DNA of 43,109 bases from Pseudomonadota bacterium (GTDB lineage: Bacteria; Myxococcota_A; UBA9042; GCA-2863065): contig SXOO01000166.1 of assembly GCA_005776725.1 (NCBI GenBank), positions 1 to 43,109 of the forward strand. Reading direction: 5' to 3'. Position 1 is the stretch's first letter, and the number at the start of each line of letters is the position of its first letter. Below the pieces are notes generated by a model that worked only from the letters and a program-made list of their open reading frames with translations, did not search any database and was not told where the DNA came from. Positions 31,618 to 40,370 of the stretch are shown in pieces. Both the position numbers and the translations under genes were made by a program.

Positions 31618-33786
31618 TCAGTCGGCCGCCTCCACGCGGAGCTCGGCCGCCGAGCCCCACTGCTCTTCCGCGTCGAACATGCAGATGAGCCGCAAGCGGC
31701 TCACCGTGGCCGGCTGCCACCGCAAGACGTCCCAACTGCGCGCGGGCACAGCCGCAACCCGCTCGAGCGGCAGGTGCGGCACAGCGCCACCAAGCACCCG
31801 CCAGGAGTCGCCGTCTAGCCCCTCGATCAGGTAGGCATACGGGAAGTCCGCGGGCGCGGCGCGCGTGTCGAGCCAGAGCGCGCCCACCTTGCGAGGCTCT
31901 CTGAGCTCCAGCTCGAACCAGATCCGCCCCGCGCGTTGCGGCCCGAGGGTGGCCCAGCGCGTGTCCGGATCCCCGTCGGAGAGCGCCGGGATCGACTGCC
32001 CCTGTGCGTCCCGCGCCACGAAGGGCACCCCGGTCTCGGGCGGCTCCTGCGTCACGTAGTCTCGCACGGCCTGGCGGAGCCGGTCCGCGGCGCCGGCAGG
32101 CACGTTGGTGACCTCGTAGACCCGCACGCCTCGTGCCTTCCAGCGCTGGACCAGGAAGCCGGCCTCGAGGCGCTCGTTCGAGACGACGCGGTCCACACCG
32201 AGCAGCCTCAGCGTATCGGCCGCGATCCCGGTCTCCGGATCGTGCAGCAGCTCGCGCAAGGCGCTCGTGAGGGGTGGCACGTGCCCCGTGTAGCCGTTGG
32301 GCGTGGGCCGCCCGTGGGCCTCGGCGGCGAGGTTCTGGTCGCACTCGCGACGGTCGGAGGTGTCGAGCGGCACCTCGAGCACCGCCTGCCCCTCGCGGGC
32401 GATCGCCGTGATTCGCGCCGGCCAGGGCTCCGCTGCGGAGTTGAGGGGGAGCGGGACGGTCCACGTCTCCGCCACCGCCACAAAGACCCCGAGAAGGGCG
32501 GGGAGCCCACGCGGCGCGCCCGGTCGCTGCGCACACCACGCCTGCCAACGGACCAAGGCCGCGTCGCAGCCCAGGGCCGAGAGCCCGGCGAGGCCGAAGC
32601 AGAGGGGGATCACGAAGCGACTCGGATACCGGAGCCCCGCCATGCCGGGGACGTTCTCGTGGAGCCACCCATACACAGGCAACGGCGCGTCGTCGTGGAC
32701 CCCGAAGAACAGCAGCAGAGCGACTGCGGCCCACGCGGCGAAGGTGCCCGCGCCGAAGAGAAAGGGAGACCGGTCGGTCCGCTGGGCCTCGTCGGGGGGG
32801 CCCGGGCGGTTCCCCCGGCGGCGCACGGCGACCGCCGCTCCCAGGGCCGCGGTCAACAGCAGCGCACCCCCGGGAAAAGCGGCGCTCTCAGACGATCGGG
32901 TGTGCTCGATCGGTGCCGCGAGCGACGCGTACCGGGCGCTGAGCGGCGTGGTGGTGGCGAGGTCGCTCCACCTCCCGGACGTGCGCTCCAGCGCGCGGTC
33001 GCTCCGCTCGAGCCCCAGGTCGGCCTGGGCGCGGACGTACGGCAAGGCAACGGGCAGCGCCGCGGACACGACCAACACCGCGCCGACCGCCAGCGCCTTG
33101 TACGCCCTGCGCCGCACGAGCAACCAGAGCACATAGGGACCCAGGAGAAACGCCCATTGGGCGGCCACGTAGAGGCAGGTACCCAGCTGCGCGAGCGCCA
33201 CCAGCGCCACGAGCGCCCAGTCCCGGAGCCGACCGTCTGCTCGGTCGATCACGCGCTCGAGGGCCAGGAACAGCAGCGGCACGAACGGGAGAAACCCGAG
33301 CTGCACCTTCGACAACAGGCCCAGCCGAAAGGGGGCGAAGGTGAAGAGGATCGCGGGGATGAGGGCCGCCGCCGTGGTGACCGTACGTCGCCGAAGGAAG
33401 GCGAAGAGCGCCGTCCCCGTGGCGGCGAACCCCAGCATTTGGACGACGTTGTGGGTGCCTACGGAGCTCAGCCACCGAAGGGGCGCGCTCAACGCGGAGA
33501 GGGTCAGGAGGTTCTCCGAGAAGGCCAGGCCCTGGGCGTGAGGGTGCTGCGTGAGCGTCCCGAAGTACGGGCCGCCCCAGAGCGTGGAGCGCGCCTCCTC
33601 GAGGATGTGCGCGTTGAGGAGCTGGTCCCAGTAGTGGAGGGAGGCGGGGACGGCGGAACCGAGTGACGTCGGTAGCGGCGAGAACCACGCCGGAGTGAGC
33701 AGGCCGAAGAACAAGGCCACCGCACCCAGCGCCCTCCAGTCGCTTCCCACCTCCCGAACGCCCGACGCCCCCAGGGGCTCAATCAT
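31618..33786 (-). CDS. Polytopic membrane protein with C-terminal discoidin-like domain
   Basis: A 722-residue protein. About 10-12 hydrophobic segments occupy residues 20-430, with a first external loop containing SLHYWDQLLNAHILEE and an FGTLTQHPH segment, like GT-C-fold glycosyltransferases and YfhO-type proteins. After the membrane part is a soluble region (about 440-590). A C-terminal F5/8 type C-like domain follows (SIPALSDGDPDTRWATLGPQ, then IWFELELREPRKVGALWLDT). It could add or bind sugars at the outer face of the inner membrane; the DxD-type catalytic residues were not clear. Its ATG overlaps the end of the HerA-like gene by 8 nt. Confidence 0.65.
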   Translation of the reverse strand: MIEPLGASGVREVGSDWRALGAVALFFGLLTPAWFSPLPTSLGSAVPASLHYWDQLLNAHILEEARSTLWGGPYFGTLTQHPHAQGLAFSENLLTLSALSAPLRWLSSVGTHNVVQMLGFAATGTALFAFLRRRTVTTAAALIPAILFTFAPFRLGLLSKVQLGFLPFVPLLFLALERVIDRADGRLRDWALVALVALAQLGTCLYVAAQWAFLLGPYVLWLLVRRRAYKALAVGAVLVVSAALPVALPYVRAQADLGLERSDRALERTSGRWSDLATTTPLSARYASLAAPIEHTRSSESAAFPGGALLLTAALGAAVAVRRRGNRPGPPDEAQRTDRSPFLFGAGTFAAWAAVALLLFFGVHDDAPLPVYGWLHENVPGMAGLRYPSRFVIPLCFGLAGLSALGCDAALVRWQAWCAQRPGAPRGLPALLGVFVAVAETWTVPLPLNSAAEPWPARITAIAREGQAVLEVPLDTSDRRECDQNLAAEAHGRPTPNGYTGHVPPLTSALRELLHDPETGIAADTLRLLGVDRVVSNERLEAGFLVQRWKARGVRVYEVTNVPAGAADRLRQAVRDYVTQEPPETGVPFVARDAQGQSIPALSDGDPDTRWATLGPQRAGRIWFELELREPRKVGALWLDTRAAPADFPYAYLIEGLDGDSWRVLGGAVPHLPLERVAAVPARSWDVLRWQPATVSRLRLICMFDAEEQWGSAAELRVEAAD

Positions 33787-35470
33787 CGTACCGGGAGCCC
33801 TTACCCGTGCGGGATTGCGCCAGCGGCGCCTCGCTCTTGCGCGTGGCCCACGCCGGGAAGGGGAACTTCACCAGCAGCGGTACCGGGATCTCAGGTTGGC
33901 TCACCAGCATGGTCCCAGGCTGGATCAGCCCGGCACGGAGCCGACCCACCCGGCCCAAGAACCCGTACTCGGGTCGCTCGGACTCGGCGATGTCGAGCCG
34001 GCCCACCACCTTGATCGCGGCGTTCGCCACGACGCGTCGCTCCACCTCGCTGGCGGTCTGTTGGGCGCCGAAGAGGCAGAGGCCGAGGGACCGTCCGCGC
34101 TCCGCGATGTCGAGCAGCACCTCTTGGATGGGGCTCCAGCCCTGTCGGGGCGCGTACTTGTTGAGCTCATCGAGCACCACGAACACCAGGGGCTTGGCGT
34201 TGCCGCGCTCCTTCTGTTCCAGGATGTCTTGCAGCATCACGCCCACCACGAAGGTCTGAGCGGTGGCGTGCAGCGCGTGGATGTCGATGACGGTGACGTT
34301 GGTGGCGTTCCACTGGATCTTCCTGCCGGCGGCGCCCTCCTCACCGCGGACCAGGTGTCCGATGCGCTCCACGGCCCCGAAGAGGCGCCTTCGGAACGCG
34401 TCGAGGGTGCCGGAGGCCGCCCCCCGGCAGACCCGCTCCAGCCGATCGCCGTCGCACAAGAACTCCGCCAGCTCCGAAAACGACCGCAGGGCCTCGCCCT
34501 CGAGGTCGATCCATGGAGGTCCCGCCGCGGTCACCTCGCGCTCGAGCCACCCCTCGAGGCGCTGTACGACCATCGAGAGCTGGGCCCGGGGGTCGTCCGC
34601 GCCGGACACGGCGAAGCGCAGGAGGCGGCGGGTGGCGAACTCGCGCAGCGTCCAGCAGTAGGCCTGAACCCTGCCGTCGGTGCGCTCACCGACGTGGGCG
34701 AGGATGTCGCCCGCTCCCTTCCGCGCGGGCGCGTAGAGGCCCACGTTTCGAAACGGACCCACCGGGAGCCCCAGCGCCGCGTAAGCCGCCCGTTGTTCGG
34801 CCGCCCTGGGGCTGCCGTCGTCGAGCCGCACGTTGGGCTGGTCGAGCCACAGCAGGTCCTCGCCCTTCACGTTGAAGACCACGGCCCGGGTATTGACCAC
34901 CTCGGGGCCGAGCAGGTCGGGCTGATGAAAGAGGCCGTAGAGCAGGAACGTGGCGTAGCTGGTCTTCGTGGCCACGCCCGATACGCCGCTTATCGACACG
35001 TGGGCGCCGCGGGTGCCGTCTACGAACTCGAAGTTGGCGTACACGGGCTCGCCGGTGCGCGTGAGGCCGATCGGTAGCCGCTGAGCCCAGCGGTCGAAGG
35101 TCATCGCGCGCGCGAACTCTTCGCCGCGCACGGCGTAGACCGGCGTGCCCGGGTGCGGCGGTACGAAGACCTCGGGTGTGATCCGGGTGACCTGCACGTG
35201 CGCCACCCACGAGACGTCCATTGGCAGGAGCGCCTCGGCCACGCGAAACGCGTCCGAGTCGAAGCGCGCGCCCTCGAAGCGCTTCCGCACTTCGTCAACG
35301 AGCCCGTGGAAGACGACGGTGGGGGGATGGTCGGGCCCCACGGGGAGCGCCACCTCCACCTCCACCAGCGCGTCCAGCTCGAGGACCTGGCCCTCGGCCA
35401 CGCCCACCCAGAACTCGAGCGGCGACGCGTCATGCGTCCCAAGGACAACGCCGACCGGTGTGCGCTCCAC
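33779..35470 (-). CDS. HerA/DUF87-like ATPase
   Basis: A 563-residue P-loop ATPase. The N-terminal beta-barrel-like part (1-110) matches the HAS-barrel position of HerA. The Walker A is atypical: GVSGVATKTS (162-171) has Thr before the catalytic Lys169 where Gly is usual. Walker B is VFVVLDELNKY (429-439). Downstream motifs are IAERGRSLGL (455-464), GAQQTASEVERRV (468-480) and VVGRLDIAESE. HerA proteins translocate DNA, often with the nuclease NurA, and HerA-type ATPases also power several anti-phage systems. No nuclease is adjacent here. The GTG follows the TGA of the upstream gene directly. Confidence 0.7.
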   Translation of the reverse strand: MERTPVGVVLGTHDASPLEFWVGVAEGQVLELDALVEVEVALPVGPDHPPTVVFHGLVDEVRKRFEGARFDSDAFRVAEALLPMDVSWVAHVQVTRITPEVFVPPHPGTPVYAVRGEEFARAMTFDRWAQRLPIGLTRTGEPVYANFEFVDGTRGAHVSISGVSGVATKTSYATFLLYGLFHQPDLLGPEVVNTRAVVFNVKGEDLLWLDQPNVRLDDGSPRAAEQRAAYAALGLPVGPFRNVGLYAPARKGAGDILAHVGERTDGRVQAYCWTLREFATRRLLRFAVSGADDPRAQLSMVVQRLEGWLEREVTAAGPPWIDLEGEALRSFSELAEFLCDGDRLERVCRGAASGTLDAFRRRLFGAVERIGHLVRGEEGAAGRKIQWNATNVTVIDIHALHATAQTFVVGVMLQDILEQKERGNAKPLVFVVLDELNKYAPRQGWSPIQEVLLDIAERGRSLGLCLFGAQQTASEVERRVVANAAIKVVGRLDIAESERPEYGFLGRVGRLRAGLIQPGTMLVSQPEIPVPLLVKFPFPAWATRKSEAPLAQSRTGKGSRYDD

Positions 35471-36586
35471 TCAGTTCTCCCGCGGCTCGCCGTCTGACTG
35501 AACGATCGCCAGCACCAGCCCCGAGAGCAGCGCCGCGCCGCCCACGCCGTAGAGCGTGGCGAAGGTGGGGACCGAGACCTCCTCCTCCGACAGGGTGTTG
35601 CGGCCCGCGTTGATGTTGTCCTCGCGGTTCTGCACGGCCAATGCGTTCACAACGCCGCCGCCGATGAGCGCCGCGGTGCCTACGCCGAGCAGAGTCCACG
35701 TCCACCACGGGAGGCGCCCACTCTCCGCCACTGGCGTCGCCACCGCGAGCGGCGTCAGCCCCTCCTCGGCCACCCCTAGCGCCAGGGCGAGCTCGGCCGG
35801 CGCCACACGCGACTTCACCGCCGTCTGCCCACGGTGGCGCGTGAGCGTGAGGGCCCCGTCGGCCCGCCCCTCGACAACCGCCACCCACGGCACGTCAGCG
35901 GAGGCCGCGAGCGCGCTCGCCTCGACCGCGGTGGGGACTCGGAGCGCCCGTCCGTCGACTCGAAGTCCGATCTCCCACGAGGCCACGTGAGGCGCGTCGG
36001 CGGGGTGAGACCACGAGCGCAGGGGACCACACCGAGCATGCGCACGGCTGGGGCGTCCGAGCAGAGTCTCCTCGATCTGCCACCGGCAACCTTCGGGCGC
36101 GGCCGGCAGGGCGGACTTCCCGCGAAGCGCGTCGAACGCGGTCACGACTTGAGGCGGGACGTGCGCGGTGCCCAGCTCCGCGTCGGGCACGCGTGCGGCC
36201 AGGGCGGCGAGGGGCTCGTGGAGAGACAAGCCAGCCACGACGCGCACGTGCGCCGCGAAGGCCAGCAGCCTCCCCGCTTCATCGGCCTCCTCGAGGGGGA
36301 TCGCCGAGGGCAAGCCCTCGAGAGCCTGCTCCACCCGCTGGAGACTCCGCTCGAGCTGAGGGTCGGACTCGAAGAGCGCCTTCGCTTCGATCAGGAGGTC
36401 CAACGACGAGCGTGCGCTGTGGGGGACGCGCGGGGCCTCGAGGCCCCGTTGGGCCAGCCAAGCGCCGCCGTCGGTCCAAACGGGTCGGTCGGCATCGGGC
36501 ACCTCGACGTCGCCGACGACCACGAGCAGGCCGTCAGGGGCGGCGCCGCCGAGACCAGCGAGGACGGCAACGAGGAGGCTACACAC
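35471..36586 (-). CDS. Exported, C-terminally membrane-anchored protein of unknown function
   Basis: A 371-residue protein with a GTG start and a short hydrophobic signal (MCSLLVAVLAGLGGAAPDG). A long soluble region follows (20-290), with a helical middle rich in Leu/Ala/Glu and a beta-rich part with two cysteines (EGCRW, ARCGPLRSW). Two hydrophobic segments follow at about 295-317 and 343-363 (WWTWTLLGVGTAALIGGGVV and LYGVGGAALLSGLVLAIV). The gene leads a tight three-gene operon with the HerA-like ATPase and the polytopic protein. The PEGA-like ends of some Myxococcota proteins look similar, but I cannot assign a family. Confidence 0.55.
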   Translation of the reverse strand: MCSLLVAVLAGLGGAAPDGLLVVVGDVEVPDADRPVWTDGGAWLAQRGLEAPRVPHSARSSLDLLIEAKALFESDPQLERSLQRVEQALEGLPSAIPLEEADEAGRLLAFAAHVRVVAGLSLHEPLAALAARVPDAELGTAHVPPQVVTAFDALRGKSALPAAPEGCRWQIEETLLGRPSRAHARCGPLRSWSHPADAPHVASWEIGLRVDGRALRVPTAVEASALAASADVPWVAVVEGRADGALTLTRHRGQTAVKSRVAPAELALALGVAEEGLTPLAVATPVAESGRLPWWTWTLLGVGTAALIGGGVVNALAVQNREDNINAGRNTLSEEEVSVPTFATLYGVGGAALLSGLVLAIVQSDGEPREN

Positions 36587-36649
36587 GGCGCGGGATGGTA
36601 CGCCGATGTTCCGTACACCGGAAGAGCGACGGCATGTTAGCCTCCCGCG

Positions 36650-37372
36650 GTGCTCTGGTTCGTCGCCGCCACGCTGCTCACCTCCGAAGCCGATCCGGGG
36701 TCACGCCTCCTGCCCAGCGAGGGGGACGGCCCGGCGCTGGTCGAGATTCCGTTTACAGGCACGTCCGAGGGCGACGACCGAGGGGTCGGAGTGGGTCTCC
36801 GCACACGCTTCGCGTTCGTGCCGCCAGCGCTGCTCGACTCGCTCTTCGCCAACCACACGGAGATGAACTCGTGGTCTGTGGGAGCGGAGGTCAGCATCGA
36901 CGGACCGGGCCGCTCGCGCGTCATCTTCGGCCTCGACTACACGCGCCTCTGGCTGCCGGCCGGCAACTTCCGCCTCGAGGACTCCGCCTTCACGCAGCTC
37001 GAGGACCCGGAGGACGCCGACTACGTCGAGGTAGACCTCCACGCCGTCACCCTGGACGTCCTCTTCGCCTGGGAGGTCCCCATCACAACGGACTTCGGCT
37101 TCACCTGGGCCCTCGGCCTCGCGGCCACGTGGGTCCCGGGCACCATCGAGACGCGTGAGGTGCTGCCCACGTGTACCGAGCCCGTGGAGCGCTGCGCGCA
37201 CTGGAAGGTCGCCACCGCCGAGACCCACGAGAGTCCCTGGCCGGTCTACCCGCTGCTCGAGGCGCAGGTCGGCTTGTTCTGGGATCCTTCGCCGCTCTGG
37301 CGCATCCGCGCAGACGTGGGCTTTCGGGGCACCATGTACGCCGGAGTAGTCACGGAGCTCCGCGTCCAATAG
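36650..37372 (+). CDS. Predicted exported beta-barrel-like protein
   Basis: A 240-residue protein with a GTG start and a short N-terminal hydrophobic signal (MLWFVAATLLTSEA). The rest shows alternating hydrophobic strands (VGVGLRTRFAFV, SWSVGAEVSI, RVIFGLDYTRLWL, VTLDVLFAWEVPI, FGFTWALGLAATWV) and ends with RADVGFRGTMYAGVVTELRV, as in small outer-membrane barrels. Two cysteines (PTCTEPVERCAHW) may form a disulfide in a loop. There is no Shine-Dalgarno sequence. A -10-like TAGCCT (36638-36643) ends 6 nt before the GTG. The function is unknown. Confidence 0.55.
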   Translation: MLWFVAATLLTSEADPGSRLLPSEGDGPALVEIPFTGTSEGDDRGVGVGLRTRFAFVPPALLDSLFANHTEMNSWSVGAEVSIDGPGRSRVIFGLDYTRLWLPAGNFRLEDSAFTQLEDPEDADYVEVDLHAVTLDVLFAWEVPITTDFGFTWALGLAATWVPGTIETREVLPTCTEPVERCAHWKVATAETHESPWPVYPLLEAQVGLFWDPSPLWRIRADVGFRGTMYAGVVTELRVQ

Positions 37373-37399
37373 CGGCCAAACGCCTGTACGCTGGCCCGT

Positions 37400-38272
37400 T
37401 CACGCGTCGTGTCCCGTGTCCCGGTGCTCCACGTTTACACGCAGGCCATCCGCAAGCAGCGCCCGACCGAGCTGCTCCGCCAGCGTGACGCTTCGGTGAT
37501 GCCCCCCGGTGCAGCCAACTGCCACGGTTACTACGCCGCGACCATCCCGCTCGATGTGGGGCAACGCGAAGCGGATGAGCGCAAGCATGTGGTCGAGCAA
37601 AGCCCGAGCCTCGGGTTGCGCCATGACGAACTCGGCGACGGCGGGGTCCGTGCCCCGCTGGTGGCGGAGCGCGGGCACGAAGAACGGGTTCTGTAAGAAG
37701 CGTACGTCAAAGACGTAGTCCGCTTCGAGGGGCATGCCGTTCTTGAACCCGAAGCTCTCGACGCGCACGAGGAGCGACTCGGCAGGCCCGGCCCGAAACG
37801 CCGCCTGCACCTGACGTCGCAGCGAGTGGACGGAGGCGCCCGTGGTGTCGATGAGGTGGGTGGCTTCCGCGCGGATAGGACCGAGCAACTCTCGCTCCGC
37901 CGCGATGCCCTCTTCGATCGAGCCGTCTCCCTGGAGCGGGTGGCGCCGCCGAGTCTCGCGGAACCGGGTGATCACGGCGTCGTCTGCGGCGTCCAGGAAG
38001 AGGCGGAGCACCTCGTGTCCCTGGCCCCGGATGCGCTCGACGACGCGGCTGTAGTCGCCCAGGAACGTACGCTCCCGCACGTCTACGACGAACGCCAGGT
38101 CGCGCATGTTGGCCCGCTGAGCCAGCACGAGCATCGGCTCGATCAGCGGTACAGGCAGGTTGTCGATGCAGTAGAAACCGACGTCTTCGAGCGCGCGCAC
38201 CGCGGTGGTCTTACCCGACCCGGACAGCCCGCTGACGATGACGACTCGGTTGTGGTGGATCTCCGGGTGCAT
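37400..38272 (-). CDS. rapZ: RNase adapter protein RapZ (YvcJ family nucleotide-binding protein)
   Basis: A 290-residue RapZ. Walker A GLSGSGKT (15-22), then DVGFYCIDNLPVPLI, DVRERTFL and VLRLFLDAADDAVITRFRET. The C-terminal domain has SFGFKNGMPLEADYVFDVRF, LQNPFFVPALRHQRGTDPAV and GCTGGHHRSVTLAEQLG. In enterobacteria RapZ directs RNase E to the GlmZ small RNA to tune glucosamine-6-phosphate synthase; elsewhere it is linked to cell-wall precursor control. It lies downstream of hpf by 26 nt, as in many rpoN clusters. Confidence 0.93.
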   Translation of the reverse strand: MHPEIHHNRVVIVSGLSGSGKTTAVRALEDVGFYCIDNLPVPLIEPMLVLAQRANMRDLAFVVDVRERTFLGDYSRVVERIRGQGHEVLRLFLDAADDAVITRFRETRRRHPLQGDGSIEEGIAAERELLGPIRAEATHLIDTTGASVHSLRRQVQAAFRAGPAESLLVRVESFGFKNGMPLEADYVFDVRFLQNPFFVPALRHQRGTDPAVAEFVMAQPEARALLDHMLALIRFALPHIERDGRGVVTVAVGCTGGHHRSVTLAEQLGRALLADGLRVNVEHRDTGHDA

Positions 38273-38298
38273 CGCTGGGCAGCGTACACCCGGAGCGC

Positions 38299-38637
38299 TT
38301 ACTCGGCGACCTCCATGACGGGGTTGTCGTGGAGCGGCTTCGCGCGGTGGGCGTTGACCTTCGTGACCTCCTTGCGCTTCACGGCGTGGCGTTCGAGCTT
38401 GTCGAGAACGCCGTCGACGGACGCGTACATGTCGTCGGTCTTGGACGTTGCCTTGAAGACCTCCCCAGGCGAGTGAACCGTGACCTCCGTGATGTGCTGT
38501 TTCTTCTCCGCCATCATCACGACGTGAACGTCCTGGACCTTGTCGAAGTACCTGTCCAACGCAGAGAGCTTCTTCACCGCATACTCGCGGAGAGCATCGG
38601 ACGGGCCCATGTGTCGGAACGTCACCGTAATCTGCAT
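38299..38637 (-). CDS. hpf: Ribosome hibernation promoting factor (short HPF/YfiA family)
   Basis: A 112-residue short-form HPF. It begins MQITVTFRHMGPSDALREYA with the family's VKKLSALDRYFDKV segment, then EVTVHSPGEVFKATSKTDDM and YASVDGVLDKLERHAVKRKE. The long-form dimerisation domain is absent. It binds the 30S subunit decoding region and inactivates ribosomes in stationary phase. GGAGGAAG lies 6 nt before the ATG. It is transcribed after rpoN across an 88-nt gap holding two hairpins. Confidence 0.93.
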   Translation of the reverse strand: MQITVTFRHMGPSDALREYAVKKLSALDRYFDKVQDVHVVMMAEKKQHITEVTVHSPGEVFKATSKTDDMYASVDGVLDKLERHAVKRKEVTKVNAHRAKPLHDNPVMEVAE

Positions 38638-38658
38638 GAATCTTCCTCCAGCGACATT

Positions 38659-38677
38659 GAAGGCCGGCGTGGCCTTC
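38659..38677 (-). terminator. Hairpin upstream of hpf
   Basis: GAAGGCC, 5-nt loop, GGCCTTC form a perfect 7-bp stem 22 nt upstream of the hpf ATG, in the rpoN-hpf gap. No U-tract follows. It could act as an attenuator or protect the 5' end of a processed hpf-rapZ mRNA. Confidence 0.4.
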
Positions 38678-38699
38678 GTTTCGAGACGGATGAGCGCTT

Positions 38700-38717
38700 G
38701 CCGGATAAACCTCCGGC
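38700..38717 (-). terminator. Hairpin after rpoN
   Basis: GCCGG, 8-nt loop, CCGGC, starting 9 nt after the rpoN stop codon. With the stem at 38659-38677 it makes a double hairpin between rpoN and hpf. There is no U-tract, so its role as a terminator is uncertain. Confidence 0.3.
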
Positions 38718-38725
38718 GGGCGCTG

Positions 38726-40219
38726 CTAGAAGAGCCGCTTCCGCTGCGACGACGGTAGGATGTTCATCCCCTCTCTGTATTTCGCCACCGTGCGTCGTGC
38801 AATGTCGATATTCTGACGGGTCAAGATGTCTGCAATGGCCTGATCTGAGAGCGGATTCTTCGGGTCTTCACCGGTGATGATCTGCTTGATCTTGTTGCGC
38901 ACGGCCTCCGAGGCAAGGTCTTCCTGATCGCCGCGTCCCTGGATGCGGCTGTTGAAGAAGTACTTCAGCTCGAAGATGCCTTGAGGTGTGTGCACATACT
39001 TGTTCGTTGTGACGCGGCTCACGGTGGACTCGTGCATGCCGATGTCGTCAGCCACGTCACGGAGGATCAGCGGTTTCAGGTGCTGAGCGCCTCGATCGAG
39101 GAACTCGCGCTGGAACCTGACGATCGACTCCGTGACCTTTCGGATGGTGTTCTGCCGCTGGTGGATGGAGCGGATGAGCCACACGGCCGACCGGAACTTC
39201 TCCTGGATGTAGTCCTTGGTCTTCCCGCGCTCGTCCCCCAGGGCGTTCTTGTAGTAGTTGGATACCTTGAGCTTCGGCATCCCGTCTTCGTTGAGCGTGA
39301 CCAAGTAGTCGTCGCCCAGCTTCTGCACGTAGACGTCTGGAGTGACGTACTGCGTCTCGTCCGTCTGGAAGCAGCGCCCGGGCTTGGGCTCCATCTTCTC
39401 GATCGTGCGAGCGCAGCGGATCAGCTCCTCTTCGGTGATCTGCAGGTCCTTCAGGATCGCGCCGAAGTTCTTCTTCTCGAGGTGCACGAGGTGCCGCTCG
39501 ATGATCTTCCGCAGCGTGGCGTCGCCCGCGTGGTAGGTGCGCGCCTGGATCTGAAGGCACTCCTTGAGATCGCGGGCGGCGACCCCGACGGGGTCCATCT
39601 CCTGCACCGCCGACAAGACGTCCTCGGCGAAGTCCACCGAGACGCCGTGCCGCTCCGCCACCTCCTCGATGGAGGAGTTGGTGAAGTACCCGTCGTTGTC
39701 GACGTTGCCGATGATGTCGGCGGCGATGTCGAGCTCGCCCGGCTCCAGCGGCGTGAGCGAGAGCTGCCACATGAGGTGGTCGAACAGGCTGTCTTTCTCC
39801 GACAGCGTCTGCTCGACGGACGGGAGGTCGTCCTGGTTCAGCCGCTGCCCGCCACCGCCGGGCGTGTAGGCATAGTCGTTGTAGCCCTCGACCATGCTCT
39901 CCCAGTCCATGCCGTCGTCGCGATCGTTCTTCTCAGCCTTCTCCATCGCGGCGGCGGTGGCGTCGTCCAGCCGATCGCCGACCACGCCATCCACCGTGGA
40001 CTGAGGCACTTCCTGTGGGGTCTCTATCTCGGTCCCGTCTTCACGTATCCGGTCGCCCTCGCCCTCCTGCTGCTCCTCCAACACGGGGTTCTCGAGCAGC
40101 TCCTGCTGGACCTGCTCGACGAGCTCCAGCCGAGAGAGCTGCAAGAGCTTGATGGCCTGCTGAAGCTGCGGGGTCATCGTGAGCTGCTGCGAGAGCTTCA
40201 GGACTTGCTTGATTTGCAT
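38726..40219 (-). CDS. rpoN: RNA polymerase sigma-54 factor
   Basis: A 497-residue RpoN. Gln/Leu-rich region I (LKLSQQLTMTPQLQQAIKLL, QLSRLELVEQVQQELLENPV) binds activators. An acidic region II (about 50-130) leads to the core-binding domain (LPSVEQTLSEKDSLFDHLMW; DIIGNVDNDGYF; DPVGVAARDLKECL). The DNA-binding part has MHESTVSRVTTNKYV (helix-turn-helix) and the RpoN box ARRTVAKYREGMNI near the C-terminus. It is full length. It transcribes genes with -24/-12 promoters under enhancer-binding proteins. It heads the rpoN-hpf-rapZ cluster; lptB is not next to it. Confidence 0.96.
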   Translation of the reverse strand: MQIKQVLKLSQQLTMTPQLQQAIKLLQLSRLELVEQVQQELLENPVLEEQQEGEGDRIREDGTEIETPQEVPQSTVDGVVGDRLDDATAAAMEKAEKNDRDDGMDWESMVEGYNDYAYTPGGGGQRLNQDDLPSVEQTLSEKDSLFDHLMWQLSLTPLEPGELDIAADIIGNVDNDGYFTNSSIEEVAERHGVSVDFAEDVLSAVQEMDPVGVAARDLKECLQIQARTYHAGDATLRKIIERHLVHLEKKNFGAILKDLQITEEELIRCARTIEKMEPKPGRCFQTDETQYVTPDVYVQKLGDDYLVTLNEDGMPKLKVSNYYKNALGDERGKTKDYIQEKFRSAVWLIRSIHQRQNTIRKVTESIVRFQREFLDRGAQHLKPLILRDVADDIGMHESTVSRVTTNKYVHTPQGIFELKYFFNSRIQGRGDQEDLASEAVRNKIKQIITGEDPKNPLSDQAIADILTRQNIDIARRTVAKYREGMNILPSSQRKRLF

Positions 40220-40370
40220 CGGGGGCTACCGACTCCTGGACTCGCCTTGCGTCACGCGGGTGTCTTCGCTCGGATTATGGCCCCTCACCCGACTTTGCAA
40301 CAGGGGGGGCCTGCCATTTCACGGGAAGCGGGTCTAACCTCACGCCCTGCATTCGGACCGAGGATCGCCC

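Noticed and set aside
31936..33666. A 576-codon plus-strand frame across the polytopic membrane gene
   Set aside because: The product is Arg/Gly/Glu-rich without any recognisable domain, while the minus strand gives clear membrane helices and a discoidin-like domain.
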